From contig JAHIQV010000344.1 in the NCBI GenBank assembly GCA_018903185.1, positions 1 through 8,698 of the forward strand: a stretch of DNA of 8,698 nucleotides. The letters are read 5' to 3'. The DNA comes from Gammaproteobacteria bacterium. GTDB lineage: Bacteria; Pseudomonadota; Gammaproteobacteria; Burkholderiales; Burkholderiaceae_C. The notes under the pieces were generated by a model. The model had not been told where the DNA came from and did not search any database. It saw only the letters and a program-made list of their open reading frames with translations. The position numbers were made by a program, and so were the translations under genes. Each line of letters begins with the position of its first letter. Position 1 is the first letter of the stretch. Below are positions 1-6,769 of the stretch, one piece after another.

Positions 1-960
1 CCCAAGGCGGCACCGGCATCCACCAGCGCGGGCGGTGCGCGCCGGGTTGCAGCCGAAGCGCCGGCCGCGCCCGCCGCCAGCGCCACCCAGCGCCACACCA
101 GCTGGGATTTCGGGGAACTGCCCGAGTTGATGGAGATCCGCAAGGGCGGTCAGACGCTGATCGGCTTTCCGGCACTCATGGACCTGGGCGACGCGGTCGG
201 CATCGAAGTGTTCGACGAACCCGAGGTCGCGATGGCACGCCACCGCGAGGGCCTGCGCCGCCTGTTCGCGCTGCAGATCCGCGACGCGCTGAAGTACCTG
301 GAAAAAAACCTGCCCGGCCTGATGAGCATGGCCACGGCCTACATGCAGGTGGGCAAGGCGGAGAATGGGTCGGGTGGCGGCACTCTGGAAGAGCTGCGCA
401 ACCAGATCATCGAACTGGCGCTGGACCGGGCCTTCCTGGCCGACCCGCTGCCCACCGACGAAGCCGCGTTCAGGAAGAGGGTGGACGAGGGCCGGGGCCG
501 GCTGACGCTGATCTCATCCGAGATCGCGCGCAACGCCGGCCTGATCCTCACCGAATACGCGGCCGCCGCGCGCAAGCTGAAAGACAGCCGGCCGCCCGCC
601 GACGTCGCGACCGACATCAGCCAGCAGCTGCAGCGCCTGGTGCCCAAACGTTTTTTGCTGACCACGCCGTATGCGCAGCTGCAGCACTTTCCGCGTTACC
701 TGAAGGCTGTGTAGCTGCGGCTGGACAAGCATCGCGCCGACCCGGCGCGCGACGCCGCCAAGCTGGCCGAGCTGCGCCCGCAGGACCAGCGCTTCTGGCG
801 CATGGTGGCCGAGCGCAAGGGCGTGCAGGACGCACGCCTGCAGGAGCTGCGCTGGCTGCTGGAAGAGCTGCGGGTGAGTTTTTTCGCCCAGGAACTGCGC
901 ACGCCACAGCCGGTGAGCGTGAAGCGGCTGGACAAAGCCTGGGCTCAACTGAACACCTGA
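1..960 (+). pseudogene. hrpA: ATP-dependent RNA helicase HrpA, C-terminal part, interrupted by an in-frame amber codon
   Basis: HrpA is a cytoplasmic DEAH-box RNA helicase linked to mRNA processing and rescue of stalled ribosomes. The helicase core lies upstream of the window. What is visible is the C-terminal DUF3418-type region, 319 sense codons in one frame. It begins with an Ala/Pro-rich linker (codons 1-34), followed by the conserved-looking block SWDFGELPELMEIRKGGQTL and then GFPALMDLGDAVGIEVFDEP. Codon 238 (712-714) is TAG. The same frame then continues for 81 codons to TGA at 958-960, with family-like sequence such as LRLDKHRADPARDA and ELRTPQPVSVKRLDKAWAQL and no other lesion. Either the protein ends 81 residues early, or the codon is read through, or it is a sequence error. 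If translated only to the TAG, the CDS is 1-714. An in-frame ATG at 802 could at most restart a 52-residue peptide. Family identity is firm; functional status is open. Confidence 0.88.
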
Positions 961-966
961 GTCGAT

Positions 967-983
967 GCGCCCGGACCGGGCGC
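967..983. terminator. short GC hairpin after hrpA, weak terminator candidate
   Basis: A perfect inverted repeat, GCGCCCG / CGGGCGC with a three-base loop, starts seven bases after the hrpA stop codon. It would form a strong stem in RNA. No run of T follows, so it does not meet the intrinsic terminator pattern. It may stabilise the 3' end or do nothing. Confidence 0.3.
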
Positions 984-1034
984 TGATCCGTTCTCGGTGT
1001 CGAAGTCCTGGCCCATGCCGTGCCAGGGACAAAC

Positions 1035-1063
1035 TTGACAGCACCTTCCCGGATGCGTTTCAC
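1035..1063 (+). promoter_or_regulatory. candidate sigma-70 promoter for the Rieske protein gene
   Basis: A perfect -35 hexamer TTGACA (1035-1040) is followed 17 bases later by a poor -10 (TTTCAC, three of six matches, 1058-1063). It lies in the 156-base gap between hrpA and the Rieske gene and would give a leader of roughly 45-50 bases. The perfect -35 and ideal spacing favour it; the weak -10 counts against it. Confidence 0.3.
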
Positions 1064-1104
1064 TGCAAGGCGTGCTGGCCCCGGGCAGGGGCCGGGCGTT
1101 TCAT

Positions 1105-1109
1105 GGAGG
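1105..1109 (+). promoter_or_regulatory. Shine-Dalgarno GGAGG that fixes the start of the Rieske protein
   Basis: GGAGG sits seven bases before the ATG at 1117. This decides between that ATG and the TTG-type start 45 bases upstream at 1072. The ATG also places a twin-arginine signal at the very N-terminus, where it must be. Confidence 0.75.
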
Positions 1110-1116
1110 CCTGTTC

Positions 1117-1833
1117 ATGGATCGACGCGAATTCGTGGAAAGTTGTGCGCTGGGGACTGCCGCGTTGTCGGCCTCGCTGGCCAATGGTGCCTGGGCTGCA
1201 AGTGCCGAACCCCGCGCTTACGGACGGGTGCTGCTGGTGGACGAGCTGGGCGACGCGCTCAAGGCCTCCGCACTGAAGGCGCAGACCAACTACGTGTTTC
1301 ACTACCCGTTCGAAGCCACGCCGGTGTTCCTGCTGGACCTGGGCAAGCCGGCCATGCCCACGAACTTGCGCACGCGTGGCCAGAAGACCTACCAGTGGCC
1401 GGGCGGTGTCGGCCCGGTGCGCAGTCTGGTGGCGTTTTCCGCCATCTGCGCCCACAAACTGGTTTATCCGACCAGAGACTTGAGCTTCATCAGTTTCCGC
1501 AAGGGCGCAGCACTCAACCCGCAGACGCCGAGCAAGGGCAACGATTTGATCCATTGCTGCGCCGACCACAGCCAGTACGACCCGGCGCGGGGCGCACAGG
1601 TGTTGGGGGGGCCGGCGGAGCAGCCGCTGTGCGCGGTGCTGCTGGAGCACGACGCCAAAGCCGACACCCTGACGGCCACCGGCACGCTGGGCGGCGAGCT
1701 GTTCGACGATTTCTTCAGGAAATACGACCTGAAGCTCAGCCTGGAGGTGGGCCCCAAGGCGCGTCAGGCCGTCACTGCCCGCAGCACGGTGCGGGAACTG
1801 GACCGCTTCTGTCGCAACGCGGTGCGCTGCTGA
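1117..1833 (+). CDS. Tat-exported Rieske-type [2Fe-2S] protein
   Basis: This 238-residue protein starts MDRREF, a twin-arginine (Tat) motif. A mild hydrophobic stretch follows and a likely signal-peptidase site after A27 (AWA|AS), so the cluster is probably inserted in the cytoplasm and the folded protein exported to the periplasm. Rieske ligands are visible: box I C111-A-H113 and box II C148-A-D-H151. The positions that form the disulfide in bc1-type Rieske proteins are V116 and D150, so that bond is absent, as in ferredoxin- and oxygenase-type Rieske domains. The 34 residues between the boxes are more than the short spacing usual in oxygenase-type domains. Further cysteines (C147, C172, C232, C238) could form other disulfides in the periplasm. 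No second membrane segment or catalytic domain is seen, so it is probably an electron carrier with an unknown partner. No cytochrome or oxidase gene lies next to it. It is not the canonical petA product. Confidence 0.82.
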   Translation: MDRREFVESCALGTAALSASLANGAWAASAEPRAYGRVLLVDELGDALKASALKAQTNYVFHYPFEATPVFLLDLGKPAMPTNLRTRGQKTYQWPGGVGPVRSLVAFSAICAHKLVYPTRDLSFISFRKGAALNPQTPSKGNDLIHCCADHSQYDPARGAQVLGGPAEQPLCAVLLEHDAKADTLTATGTLGGELFDDFFRKYDLKLSLEVGPKARQAVTARSTVRELDRFCRNAVRC

Positions 1834-1865
1834 TCGGTGTTGCCTCTGGACCGCCGCTTTCCGGA

Positions 1866-3047
1866 TCAGAGCCGCGCGAGTCGCTTGAGCGCTTCGCGCA
1901 AGGTGTCGTCCTTCTTCGCAAAGCAGAAGCGCACCACCTTCTGGTCGAAGCCGTTGCCGTAGAAGGCGGAGAGCGGGATGGCCGCGACGCCGATCTCGCG
2001 CGTGAGCCACTGGCAGAAATCGCCTTCGGGCAGGTCCCGCTCGGGCACCGCCAGATCACCAATACCCACACACTGGAAGTAAGTGCCCTGCCCGGGCAGC
2101 AGTGTGAAGCGGGTGCCGGCCAGACCCTCGCGGAACAGGTCGCGCTTGCGCTGGTAGAAGGCCGACAGCTCCAGGTACGGCGCCGGGTTGGCCATGTAGG
2201 CTGCCAGCGCGTGCTGCATGGGCGTGTTCACGGTGAACACATTGAACTGGTGCACCTTGCGGAACTCGGCCGTCATGGCGGCGGGTGCCACCACGGTGCC
2301 GACTTTCCAGCCCGTGACGTGGTAGGTCTTGCCGAAGCTGCTGATGATGAAGGCGCGCGCCGCCAGGCCCGGGAAACGTGCCGCACTCTGGTGCTGTTGA
2401 CCGTCGAACACCATGTGCTCGTAGACCTCGTCGCTGATCAGCAGCACGTCGGTGGGGGCCAGCAGGTCCTGCAGCTGCAGCATGTCGGCCAGGCTCCAGA
2501 CCTGGCCGCTGGGGTTGTGCGGGCTGTTGACGATGATGGCGCGGGTGCGTGGCGTGATGGCCGCGGCGATGGCGCCGAAGTCGGGGCGGAAGCTGCCCGG
2601 TGTGAGCGGCACGCGCACGGCCACGCCACCGGCGAGCTCGATGTTGGGCACGTAGCTGTCGTAGCAGGGTTCGAGCACGATCACCTCGTCGCCCGGGTGC
2701 ACCACGGCGAGGATGGCGGTCAGGATCGCCTGCGTGGCGCCAGCGGTGACGGTGATCTCGGTGTTCGGATCACAGGCGAGGCCATACAGGGCCAACATCT
2801 TGGCCGCCATGGCCTGGCGCAGCGCCGGCACGCCCGGCATGGGCGGGTACTGGTTGTGGCCGGCCTGCATGGCGCGCGTGACAGCGTTGACCAGTTCCGG
2901 GTCGCAGTCGAAGTCTGGGAAACCCTGGCCCAGGTTGACCGCACCGGTCTCGGCCGCCAGCGCCGACATGACGGTGAAGATGGTCGTGCCGACTTTGGGC
3001 AGGCGGGAGGTGAGGGCGGGGGTGTGAGGCTGTGTCATCGGATTCAT
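1866..3047 (-). CDS. PLP-dependent aminotransferase, methionine aminotransferase (YbdL-like) type
   Basis: This is a complete 393-residue fold-type I, class I/II aminotransferase of the cytoplasm. It should swap an amino group between an amino acid and a 2-oxo acid using pyridoxal phosphate. Visible landmarks are the N-terminal substrate-cap motif NLGQGFPDF (38-46), NSPHNPSG with PLP-contacting N178, SDEVYE with D206 and Y209, the Schiff-base lysine K240 in SSFGKTY, GWKVG (246-250), and the substrate-carboxylate arginine R373 in VRFCFAK. The overall pattern best fits the methionine aminotransferase subgroup related to E. coli YbdL; a kynurenine or glutamine transaminase K-like specificity is the main alternative. 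The first ATG is at 3047, but a second ATG three codons in (3038, MTQPHTP) is equally plausible, since neither has a clear Shine-Dalgarno. It lies downstream of cysB on the same strand across a structured 141-base gap. It converges with the Rieske gene. Confidence 0.9.
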   Translation of the reverse strand: MNPMTQPHTPALTSRLPKVGTTIFTVMSALAAETGAVNLGQGFPDFDCDPELVNAVTRAMQAGHNQYPPMPGVPALRQAMAAKMLALYGLACDPNTEITVTAGATQAILTAILAVVHPGDEVIVLEPCYDSYVPNIELAGGVAVRVPLTPGSFRPDFGAIAAAITPRTRAIIVNSPHNPSGQVWSLADMLQLQDLLAPTDVLLISDEVYEHMVFDGQQHQSAARFPGLAARAFIISSFGKTYHVTGWKVGTVVAPAAMTAEFRKVHQFNVFTVNTPMQHALAAYMANPAPYLELSAFYQRKRDLFREGLAGTRFTLLPGQGTYFQCVGIGDLAVPERDLPEGDFCQWLTREIGVAAIPLSAFYGNGFDQKVVRFCFAKKDDTLREALKRLARL

Positions 3048-3188
3048 GGGGAATGGTCAAGGCCCTGCCAAACCCGCCTGCCGGCGCGACATACCAGCAG
3101 GCGCCGCGGAACCGGCTTTGCCGGGCCGCCAGCGCCGCCCCCTTGAGGGGGGATGCGGCCACACGAAGTGGGCAAGCAACGGGGGGCG
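3048..3188. repeat. structured spacer with three inverted repeats, probable REP-like dispersed element
   Basis: This gap between cysB and the aminotransferase contains three stem-loops. They are CGCCTGC (3075-3081) with GCAGGCG (3097-3103); CCGGC TTT GCCGG (3112-3124); and a nested hairpin with outer arms GGCCGC (3124-3129) and GCGGCC (3155-3160) around CCCCC TTGA GGGGG (3138-3151). The tail holds ACACGAAGTG (3161-3170) and ends in a G-run. Nested C5/G5 hairpins followed by an 'ACGAAGTG' tail resemble a repeat I recall from spacers in many Comamonadaceae genomes; that is memory, not a search. On the minus strand it is the 3' untranslated part of cysB, so it may stop or attenuate transcription into the aminotransferase gene or protect the upstream mRNA. 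No T-run follows either arm. A promoter for the aminotransferase would also have to lie here, and none is obvious. Confidence 0.6.
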
Positions 3189-4133
3189 TCAGAGCTCATA
3201 GTCGTCCGGCGTGCCGTTCATGGCACGCAGGATCAGGTCGCGCGAGAGCCGGTCGCTGAGCAGTTCGGCGAACCGCAACACGAAGTGGCGCAGGTAGGTG
3301 CCGCGCTTGAAAGCCACGCGCGCCAGGTTGTGACCGAACAGTTGTCCGGCGGGCCGGGACGACAGATCGGGCGTCTGGTTTTCACCCTGCACGGCCATTT
3401 CGGCCACGATGCCCACGCCCATGCCGAGCTTGACGTAGGTCTTGATCACGTCCGAGTCGATCGCTTCGAGCACGATCTCGGGCTGCAGATGGCGCAGTGC
3501 AAACGCCTGGTCAATGCGGGTGCGCCCGGTGAAGCTGGGGTGGTAGGTGATCAGTGGCAGTTGGGCCAGATCTTCGAGCGTGATGCGCTCCTGTGTCGCC
3601 AGCGGGTGGTCGAACGGGAACACCAGCACGTGCTGCCATTCGTAGCAGGGCAGGGTGACCAGCTCGGGGTAGTTCACGAGCGACTCGGTCGCCACACCAA
3701 TCTCGGCCACTTCTTCCAGCAGCATTTTGGCCACCTGATCGGGCGAGCCCTGGTGCAGGCTGATCCCGACCTTGGGGTAGGCCTTGCGCAGCTTGGCCAC
3801 CGAATCGGGCAGCACATAGCGCGCCTGGGTATGTGTGGTGGCGATCGACAGGGTGCCGCTGTCCTGGGCCGAATACTGTTCACCGATGCGCTTGAGGTTG
3901 TTGACCTCGCGCAGGATGATTTCGATGCTCTTGAGCACCTGCACGCCGGGTTCGGTGACGCGTTTGATGCGCTTGCCGTGGCGGGCAAAAATCTCGATGC
4001 CGAGTTCGTCTTCCAGTTCGATGATGGCCTTGGAAACACCGGGTTGCGACGTGTGCAGCGCCTTGGCGGCCTCGGTTAGGTTCAGGTTGCGGCGCACCGC
4101 TTCCTGGACAAACCGGAACTGGTGCAGGTTCAT
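3189..4133 (-). CDS. cysB: LysR-family transcriptional regulator CysB
   Basis: This 314-residue protein is a complete LysR-type activator that controls sulfate uptake and reduction and cysteine synthesis, normally in response to N-acetylserine or O-acetylserine. A winged helix-turn-helix spans about residues 1-60, with the LTEAAKALHTSQPGVSKAI segment at 19-37. A linker helix and a two-lobed periplasmic-binding-protein-like effector domain follow. The ligand-pocket signature ATTHTQARY (98-106) carries T100, T102 and Q103, and T202 lies in SFTGR; by recalled alignment these match the effector-contact positions of enterobacterial CysB. The DSDVIKTYVKLGMGVGI block (226-242) is also CysB-typical, rather than from a general LysR protein. 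Cbl, the sulfonate regulator paralogue, is the alternative. Its ATG overlaps the cbiX stop codon (ATGA, 4130-4133), which points to translational coupling and co-transcription. There is no divergent target gene beside it, unlike many LysR regulators. Confidence 0.93.
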   Translation of the reverse strand: MNLHQFRFVQEAVRRNLNLTEAAKALHTSQPGVSKAIIELEDELGIEIFARHGKRIKRVTEPGVQVLKSIEIILREVNNLKRIGEQYSAQDSGTLSIATTHTQARYVLPDSVAKLRKAYPKVGISLHQGSPDQVAKMLLEEVAEIGVATESLVNYPELVTLPCYEWQHVLVFPFDHPLATQERITLEDLAQLPLITYHPSFTGRTRIDQAFALRHLQPEIVLEAIDSDVIKTYVKLGMGVGIVAEMAVQGENQTPDLSSRPAGQLFGHNLARVAFKRGTYLRHFVLRFAELLSDRLSRDLILRAMNGTPDDYEL

Positions 4134-4495
4134 GGGTGGTTTTCCAGCGCGATCCGGGCCAGCAGGGCGGTAAGACGAGGGTCTTCCCCAGCCGCCGCCA
4201 GTTGTTCGAACCGCACGTCAGGGTGTTGCGTGGCCAGGTCAATCATCAACTGCGGCAGGTCTTCACGGGCGTGTTTTCCCATGCCAAAAAACAGCGGGAG
4301 CACGCGGATGTGGGTGGCTCCCGCCGCAACCAGGCGTTCGGCGGCCGTCGGCAGATCGGGCTCCGAAAGTTCAAGATAAGCGCAGGCCACGGGGGCGGAC
4401 GGATCGGTCAGGGCGATCTGAGCCGCCACCGCTTCCACCGGCAGGCGCCACAAGGGGTCGCGCGAGCCGTGGGCAAAAACAATCACACCACGCAT
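4130..4495 (-). CDS. cbiX: CbiX/SirB-type small chelatase, probable sirohydrochlorin chelatase
   Basis: This 121-residue protein has the length of the short, single-domain (CbiX-S type) class II chelatases, which work as homodimers. They insert Co2+ or Fe2+ into sirohydrochlorin for cobalamin or siroheme. The metal-site motifs are present: FAHGSRDP with H9 near the N-terminus, E42 in YLELSEP, and H75 in LFFGMGKHAREDLP. The ATG at 4495 follows the lptG stop by four bases. An AAGG in the last codons of lptG, about eight bases upstream, can act as its Shine-Dalgarno. Its stop overlaps the cysB start. Sitting directly before cysB, with no cobalamin genes in view, it more likely makes siroheme, the cofactor of sulfite reductase. 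That choice of metal is inference from context. Confidence 0.87.
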   Translation of the reverse strand: MRGVIVFAHGSRDPLWRLPVEAVAAQIALTDPSAPVACAYLELSEPDLPTAAERLVAAGATHIRVLPLFFGMGKHAREDLPQLMIDLATQHPDVRFEQLAAAGEDPRLTALLARIALENHP

Positions 4496-4499
4496 AACG

Positions 4500-5618
4500 T
4501 CAACGCCTTAAAACCAGCCAGCCGAACGCACCGAGCGATACCAGCGAGTAAATGATCGAGGGGGAAGCCGCAGCGAACCAGGGTTGCCACTGGTTGAGGT
4601 TGCCGATGTAGCCGAACACGTTGTTGAGCAGGAAGAAGCTGATCCCGATCATGACCCCTCCGAACACATAGCCGGTGATCCCGCCCGAGCGAAAATGCAG
4701 GTAGGCAAAGGGCAACGCCAGCACCACCATCACCAGACAGCTCAAGGGGTAGAACACCTTGCGCCAGAACTCGATCTCGTAACGCTGTGCGGTCTGACCG
4801 TTGCTCTCCAGGTGCTGGATGTAGGCGTACAGGTCGGTGGTTCGCATGCGCTCCGGCTTGAGCAGCGCGACCGACACCATTTCGGCAGTGATGGTGCTGG
4901 GCCAGCGGAAGGTCTCCAGATCGCTGCGCAGGATGCGTGCCGACATCTGGCCTGCGGTGTCGAACTCGCGGCGCGACACCTGGTGCAGCGTCCACGATTC
5001 ATCGGGTTCGATCTGGCCGCGCCCGGCTTCCAGTGTCGACACGAGCAGCCCCTGGTTGTCGAACTCGAAGATGCGCACCTCGCCCAGTTCACCCTGGGGG
5101 GACAACGAGCCCACGTTCACCGAGAAGTTGCTGTAGAGCTGGCGTTCCTTGAGCCAGGCGCCGGTGTGCCCCAGGCTGATGCGGCCCTGGTACCGGGCTT
5201 TGAGCAACTGGGCGGTCTTGTCGGCCAGTGGGGCGACATAGTCGCCCACGGCAAAGGTCGCGAAGACGAAGATCAGGCCCAGGCCCAACAGGGTACGCAA
5301 GGCCTTCCAGGGGCCCAGGCCGCTGGTGCGCAGGATCGTGTACTCCGAACTTTGCGCCAGTCGGGCCAGCACCGCGATCGTTCCGATGAGCACCGAGATC
5401 GGCAGCAGCTCGTACACGCGGCTGGGCATCAGCAGCGCCACATAGAGCAGCGCGTGCCGGACTTCGTAAATCACGTCCGGCTCCAGCCGGGACGGTTTGC
5501 CCAGCGACGAGAGCTCTTCGACGAAATCAAAGAAAAAGAACAGCGAGAGAAACGCCAGCAGCACAAAGCCGGTGGCGAGCAGGATCTCCCCATAGATGAG
5601 CCGTCTGATCGTTTTCAT
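4500..5618 (-). CDS. lptG: LPS export ABC transporter permease LptG
   Basis: This 372-residue YjgP/YjgQ-family inner-membrane protein pairs with LptF and the LptB ATPase dimer to extract lipopolysaccharide and pass it to LptC and the periplasmic bridge. It has the expected six membrane segments: about residues 12-31, 67-88 and 107-128, then 286-307, 316-336 and 346-369. Between segments 3 and 4 is a periplasmic beta-jellyroll domain of roughly 150 residues. The SSEYTILRTSGLGPWK stretch (90-105) is the cytoplasmic coupling helix that would contact LptB. Sequence and gene order (second of the pair) favour LptG over LptF. The ATG at 5618 overlaps the lptF stop by four bases (ATGA), and a GGGAAAG just upstream can serve as ribosome binding site. 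Length is normal and nothing is missing. Confidence 0.93.
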   Translation of the reverse strand: MKTIRRLIYGEILLATGFVLLAFLSLFFFFDFVEELSSLGKPSRLEPDVIYEVRHALLYVALLMPSRVYELLPISVLIGTIAVLARLAQSSEYTILRTSGLGPWKALRTLLGLGLIFVFATFAVGDYVAPLADKTAQLLKARYQGRISLGHTGAWLKERQLYSNFSVNVGSLSPQGELGEVRIFEFDNQGLLVSTLEAGRGQIEPDESWTLHQVSRREFDTAGQMSARILRSDLETFRWPSTITAEMVSVALLKPERMRTTDLYAYIQHLESNGQTAQRYEIEFWRKVFYPLSCLVMVVLALPFAYLHFRSGGITGYVFGGVMIGISFFLLNNVFGYIGNLNQWQPWFAAASPSIIYSLVSLGAFGWLVLRR

Positions 5619-6742
5619 GCCGCTTTCCCGATCTGTTCAGCAGTCTCGGTTCGCAGGCGCAGTTGCAGCCAGCCTCTCAGGCTGAAGTTGCGCTGGCGTT
5701 TGATCAGCCACACCACACACAGCACAAAGACACTGCCGTGCAACAGCAGCAGCAGCGAGGACAGGGACAGTTGGCCCGACCCCACCCAGCGCTGACCAAT
5801 GTTGAGAAAGTTGAAGTACAGGATGAACGCAAACAGGGTAAACATCAGGTTGCCGCTGCGTCCGGCGCGCGGATTGCTGACCGTGGTGGCCACGGCCAGC
5901 AGCACCAGGTTGAGCGCTGTCAGGATGATGCCGATGCGCCACCCCAGTTCGCCCAGGTTGGCGGCACTGGGTTCGCTCATCAGGGACCAGGTGCTGCGCG
6001 CCTTGAGGGCCTGGCCGCCGCCGGTCTGGGCAGCCGTGGCGCCAATCAGTGCACCATATTCTTCGAACTCGCTGACCTTGATCCGACCGGACGACACTTC
6101 CGCCTCCAGGCGCTGGCCCTTGCGCAGCATCAGGTAGGCGCGCTCGCCGATCTGTTCGATCTTGCCCGAGGCCGCCGTCGTCACGGTTTCGGTCCCGTCG
6201 CGCTCGATGCTGGAGATGAACACGTTCCGGCCTTCGGTGCCGTCGGCGGTGTCCTTGTCAATGAAGAACACACGGCGTCCGCTGGACGACTCCTGGAACT
6301 GCCCCGGCGCGATGCGCTGCAGATCGCCGCGGCTGGCAAACCGGTCACGCAGATCGGCGGTTTGCTGGTTGGCCCAGGGCCAGATGAAAAAAACCATGAG
6401 GCTGATCACCAGCAACACCGGCCAGGAGAAGCGCATCACCGGACCCAGAAACCCGGCGAGGGAGCGACCGCTGGAAAACCAGATGATCATTTCGCTGTCG
6501 CGGTACATGCGCGAGAGCGTGGAGACGATCGAAATGAACAAGGCCAGCGTCAGGATGGTCTGTGTGTAGCCCAGCACCGTGTAGCCCAGCACGAGCATGA
6601 TTTCTTCCGGGTTGACGCTGCCCTTGGAGGCCAGACCCAGCGTGCGGATCAGCAGCATCGTCAGCACGATGGTGAGCAGGACCACCAGCGTGGCCCCGAA
6701 ACTGCGTGCCAGCTCGGTGCGTAGGGAAGAATGGAATAACAT
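5615..6742 (-). CDS. lptF: LPS export ABC transporter permease LptF
   Basis: This 375-residue protein is the partner permease of LptG in the LptB2FG lipopolysaccharide exporter of the inner membrane. Its N-terminus (MLFHSSLRTELARSFGATL) is typical of betaproteobacterial LptF. Membrane segments lie at about 14-36, 57-78 and 103-124, then 268-289, 298-316 and 325-347. The periplasmic jellyroll domain falls at about 130-260. The coupling-helix region RMYRDSEMIIWFSSGRS (78-94) follows segment 2. It is the first gene of the minus-strand run. Its ATG is only 27 bases from the pepA ATG on the other strand, so its promoter must reach into the pepA coding region. No strong Shine-Dalgarno is visible. 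Divergence from pepA is a common arrangement in Gamma- and Betaproteobacteria and supports the call. Confidence 0.94.
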   Translation of the reverse strand: MLFHSSLRTELARSFGATLVVLLTIVLTMLLIRTLGLASKGSVNPEEIMLVLGYTVLGYTQTILTLALFISIVSTLSRMYRDSEMIIWFSSGRSLAGFLGPVMRFSWPVLLVISLMVFFIWPWANQQTADLRDRFASRGDLQRIAPGQFQESSSGRRVFFIDKDTADGTEGRNVFISSIERDGTETVTTAASGKIEQIGERAYLMLRKGQRLEAEVSSGRIKVSEFEEYGALIGATAAQTGGGQALKARSTWSLMSEPSAANLGELGWRIGIILTALNLVLLAVATTVSNPRAGRSGNLMFTLFAFILYFNFLNIGQRWVGSGQLSLSSLLLLLHGSVFVLCVVWLIKRQRNFSLRGWLQLRLRTETAEQIGKAA

Positions 6743-6769
6743 CGAAAAGATACCCAGGAAACCTCAATT
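6743..6769. promoter_or_regulatory. 27-base divergent start region between lptF and pepA
   Basis: This spacer and the flanking coding bases must carry the start signals for both directions. For pepA, AGGAA at 6756-6760 is a reasonable Shine-Dalgarno nine bases before the ATG. TGGAATAAC (6732-6740) could be an extended -10 inside the lptF start, with no good -35. For lptF, CATAAT on the minus strand (6771 down to 6766) matches five of six -10 bases and overlaps the pepA ATG, again without a good -35. The boundaries are certain; the hexamers are guesses. Confidence 0.35.

Noticed and set aside
1072..1116. Upstream start for the Rieske gene adding 15 residues
   Set aside because: It would bury the twin-arginine motif behind extra residues and lacks a Shine-Dalgarno, whereas GGAGG sits seven bases before the ATG at 1117.
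1831..1868. Inverted repeat TGATCGG / CCGGATCA spanning the convergent stops of the Rieske and aminotransferase genes, as a possible bidirectional terminator
   Set aside because: The stem is short with a bulge, the loop is over 20 bases and there is no T-run. Much of the match is simply the two TGA stop codons facing each other.
1020..3146. 708-codon plus-strand open frame running across the Rieske gene and opposite the aminotransferase
   Set aside because: It is a GC-rich shadow: low-complexity Gly/Arg/Ala/His-rich translation, no recognisable domain, and it overlaps two well-supported genes in other frames.
3278..3288. Second copy of ACACGAAGTGG, also seen at 3161-3171 in the structured spacer
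   Set aside because: It lies inside cysB and encodes part of a helix of the effector domain. The match stops at 11 bases and has no hairpin beside it, so it is most likely chance.
3153..4079. 308-codon plus-strand open frame opposite cysB
   Set aside because: The minus-strand CysB reading is complete with all ligand-site residues; the plus-strand translation has no recognisable features.
4584..6724. Long plus-strand open frames opposite lptG and lptF (4584-5795 and 5663-6724)
   Set aside because: Their translations are rich in Gln/His/Arg/Gly with no motif, while the minus strand carries complete six-segment permeases with exact ATGA coupling.
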